A stretch of 13,878 nucleotides of DNA, taken from Ettlia oleoabundans. Its lineage: Eukaryota > Chlorophyta > Chlorophyceae > Chlamydomonadales. The position numbers were made by a program, and so were the translations under genes. The notes below the pieces were generated by a model. That model saw only the letters and a program-made list of their open reading frames with translations. It was not told the DNA's origin and did not search any database. Below, one piece after another: positions 11,315-13,878 of this stretch (its first letter is position 1; each line of letters starts with the position of its first letter). The DNA lies in contig JAAMXP010001538.1 in assembly GCA_019693395.1 (NCBI GenBank), positions 1 through 13,878 of the forward strand. The letters are read 5' to 3'.

Positions 11315-13837
11315 ATGACCTGCACGCTCACCCTTGCGCTGCCGCAGCTTACACAATCCAGGCAGCCGCTAGCACAGCGGCAACAACAAAGATTGCAGCC
11401 GCCCGGCAGCTGCCAGCCGCCGCCGCTACCTTGCTGCCAACGCCGCTGCCAGAGGACGCCGCTCCTTGCCGCGACGTATGGGGAGGCAAGGGGTGGCGGC
11501 CAGGGCAAGGAGGCAATTGAAGCGGACTCTATCATAGAACCAGATGGGACAATTCGTTTGCAGCCGCAGAGCGCTGAGGATCGGCGAGAGCTTTGGCAGC
11601 GTGCTATCAAGCTGCCCATGTATTCCGTGGCATGGGTCCCAATCCTCGTGAGCACCCGCTTGCCGCCCTTTGCGGGGCCTTCTACCCACCCTGGTTCCCA
11701 TGGTTATAGGTCAAGGCCTGCTGTTACAAATCTCCACAATCATGTTGGTGCTGGTAGGTGCTTACTGGGGCATCTGCTGCCCCGGATTGCCATGCCTGCC
11801 CCCCCTGCAGGTCAGCGCTGCGGCTGCCTTTGTGCAGACGGGCACCTTCAACCCGTCACGCACCCTGCTGCTGTGCATTGCCGCCACTGCCATCATAGCC
11901 TGGCTTAACCTAAGGTGCATGGGGTTGGTTGAATATACCGGCACACTGTTGAATGGCTGGAGCCTGGTGCGCCGCTGAGCAGCTTTCTCCCCTTGTTGTG
12001 CTGGCACTGGCGCTGCGGTCCACGATTGATTCCTTCTGCCACTCAGTTCCCCTGCCTGCCCAGTTTCTCCTGTCGTATGCATTCTTTACCGCCCAGGCTT
12101 TCTTCTGCATACCTTCCCCACGCAGCAATGATGTGTTTGACAGCGTGACAGGTGTGGACAAGACAAAGCCGGAGAGCGTGGTCAACCTGCTGGGTGGCAA
12201 TGCTCGCCTCGTCTTCTTGCTGGCCACAGTCATGCTGGTGGCGGGGACCGGCCTGCTCTTCTGGCTGCTGCAGGGGGCGGTAAGGAGGAGCAGGGCGAGT
12301 AGGAGGCAGCGGTTGCAGTGGCGAAGGAGGTGGTTGACAGAGGTGGTGGTGGTGTTAGCATGGGTGGGGTGCTTGTGCTGCTCACGCCGCTGCTTCACTG
12401 CTGCAGCTTGTGGCAGCAGCCGAGCACAGGTTTTTTTTCCCAAGTGCTTGAAGGCCACCTGCTTCCCCTCACGCTGTTCGCTTATGCTGCAGGGCAACCC
12501 GCTGGCCCCCCGCATGCTGTATGCGGCCATCGCCATGGGCTACATCTACCAGGGGCCACCATTCAGGTGGCTGCGCGCCATGCCTGCCCACCAGCCTGTC
12601 CTTGAGCGCGTTCGTGACTGCATGCTCCACAGTTTGTTAGGTGTTTGGCAAGCAGGGATTGGCGAGTTAGTGGTCCCATGTGGCAGCAAGAATCAAGCGA
12701 TGGTGCCATCACAGCGCGTTTGAGGCTGAGGGCGCCCCCCGTGTCCGCAGGTGGAGCTATCTTGGTCTTGGCGAGCCACTGTGCTTCCTGGCTTTTGGAC
12801 CACTGGCCACCTGCGCTTTCTACTTTGCTCAGGTCCCGCCCGCGCAGGTGGGTGGGCGAGCGAGTGTTGTTTGAAGGCTTGGGCCAGCATCTGCCTGCCG
12901 GGCTGCCAGCCTTGCTGGTCACCTCCCTCCCTTGCAGGCTTCCCTCAGAGCCATTGCCTCACTTGACTAGCCTGACTGGAATGAAATATTCTTGCTTGGG
13001 ATGCGGTGGATGGGGTGTTTCATGGGCCCCTTGTTACCATGCCCTGCAGGCTGTGTTCAACAAGATGATTGTGGCGCTATCGTTGCTGATTGGCATCACC
13101 ACAACCACCATCCTCTTCTGCGCACACTTCCACCAGGTGTGTGGGTGCTTCAGCGTATGCGTGGGGCTTGCACCGCAGCTGTGACACCCTCGTGCCTGAT
13201 ATCCTGACCCTGAGTGCCTTGTAGTGGGGAACTGCCCATCCACCAATCCAAGCCAGTGTGGCAGTTGCCAGCAGCAGCGGCAGCAATAGACGTCGCCTCC
13301 TTGGAAGGCCGCTCAGCTGCCCAACAGCCTGCTGAGGGTGCCGGCCCCTCTGCTGCTGAATGCAGGTTGAGGGGGACCGACGGCATGGCAAGCTGTCGCC
13401 TCTAGTGCGCCTGGGGACAAAGAAGGGCACCGAGGTGGGGCGTGACTGGGGCTCGGTGGCGGCCTGTGCTGGCTACACTGCCTACTCTTCATGTTTTGCA
13501 GGCTTGTTTAGCCCAGCTGTGAAACAGGGGCGCTGATTTGTGTGGCATTTAAGGCAGATGGCGAGCTCTCTTTTGTGGCACCCACTCTGTGAAATTGCTG
13601 GGACGTCGCCCACTTGTATGCATCATCACTGCCGTGTTCGCAACTGTCTCCCAACCACCACCTGCCGTTGGCCGTTCTTACTAGCGCAGGTTCTCAAGTT
13701 CATGGTTGGGCTGACCCACATTCTGACGCTGGTGCTGGGCCTGATGGGGGTGCTTCCCTTTGCCTGCTGGACCTCAGCCATGGTGGCCTACGGGATGGCG
13801 GGAGAGATGGTCAAGCTGGCGGAGACAAACTACCAAA
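11315..13837 (+). CDS. 1,4-dihydroxy-2-naphthoate phytyltransferase, MenA/ABC4 type (3' partial)
   Basis: This UbiA-family membrane enzyme attaches a phytyl chain to 1,4-dihydroxy-2-naphthoate, giving demethylphylloquinone on the way to vitamin K1 of photosystem I. Exons are 11315-11647, 11811-11914, 12126-12279, 12493-12566, 12751-12847, 13050-13136, 13366-13434 and 13690-13837, all in phase, giving 355 residues before the window ends. Residues 1-56 lack Asp/Glu and are rich in Gln, Arg, Pro, Thr and Cys, as expected for a chloroplast transit peptide. The catalytic part starts at RRELWQRAIKLPMYSVAW (about 90-107). The first Asp-rich motif is NDVFDSVTGVDK (147-158), with SVVNLLGG after it. 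GYIYQGPPFRWSYLGLGEP (about 213-231) and ILFCAHFHQ (to 283) follow. The second motif is VEGDRRHGKLSPLVRLGT (284-301). Hydrophobic segments occur in exons 2, 3, 5, 6 and 8. The last 50 or so residues are missing beyond a donor at 13838. The ATG at 11315 is the most upstream one that yields an acid-free leader in the conserved frame. Confidence 0.94.
12848..13049 (+). other. MenA intron 5, with competing donors upstream
   Basis: The exon before this intron can end at CAG/GTGGGT (12847) or at CAG/GTCCCG (12832). Both are phase 0, so the two forms differ only by VPPAQ. The acceptor ending at 13049 leads to the conserved AVFNKMIVALSLLIG segment. An acceptor-like CTTGCAG at 12931-12937 inside the intron would open a frame that stops at 12968-12970, so it is not used for a normal exon. 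Confidence 0.7.
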
Positions 13838-13878
13838 GTGAGCCGCATTGTTTGGGTGTGGACGGGGCGGTTAAAGGG
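13838..13878 (+). other. 5' part of MenA intron 8
   Basis: The donor A/GTGAGC at 13837/13838 follows the AETNYQ codons and leaves one base of the next codon (phase 1). The remaining C-terminal exon or exons lie outside the window. Confidence 0.7.

Noticed and set aside
11953..12723. Plus-strand ORF of 256 aa as a stand-alone gene
   Set aside because: It contains MenA exon 3 (12126-12279) in frame but reads through flanking introns. Conserved MenA sequence leaves this frame at both splice sites.

Overview
The window is nuclear DNA from a eukaryote, most likely a chlorophyte green alga. The evidence is GC-rich coding sequence, many short introns of about 100-280 bp with GT..AG borders, long Ala/Gln/Ser/Gly-rich linkers in conserved proteins, and a plant-type phylloquinone gene with a chloroplast transit peptide. 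I cannot fix the genus or class from the sequence alone.

There are three recognisable protein-coding genes, and all exon joins proposed here keep phase. (1) Plus strand, window start to 3486: the 3' part (8 exons) of the NEMF/Rqc2 homologue of the ribosome-associated quality-control complex, from the end of the NFACT-R domain through an acidic/basic linker to the NFACT-C domain. (2) Minus strand, 10359 to 3889: a complete 9-exon RPAP1 gene (plant orthologue IYO/MINIYO), about 1704 residues, needed for RNA polymerase II assembly and nuclear import. (3) Plus strand, 11315 to window end: the 5' part (8 exons) of MenA/ABC4, the 1,4-dihydroxy-2-naphthoate phytyltransferase of phylloquinone (vitamin K1) synthesis, with an N-terminal chloroplast targeting region.

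NEMF and RPAP1 converge on a 402-bp spacer (3487-3888). RPAP1 and MenA diverge from a region of about 950 bp (10360-11314). That region holds a 2x20-bp direct repeat with E2F-like and CCAAT-like cores, other short palindromes, and an unrecognised 184-codon minus-strand ORF whose codon use looks unlike its neighbours.

The genes share no pathway: translation quality control, Pol II assembly and photosystem I quinone synthesis. The arrangement looks like ordinary compact algal gene packing. I found no mobile element, CRISPR array, RNA gene or novel defence-type system. The points worth a second look are a GC-AG intron in NEMF, pentanucleotide repeats flanking a 75-bp NEMF exon and complementary to its splice donor, a 15-bp homopolymer next to an RPAP1 splice acceptor, the divergent promoter region with its orphan ORF, and possible antisense overlap of the two convergent genes.
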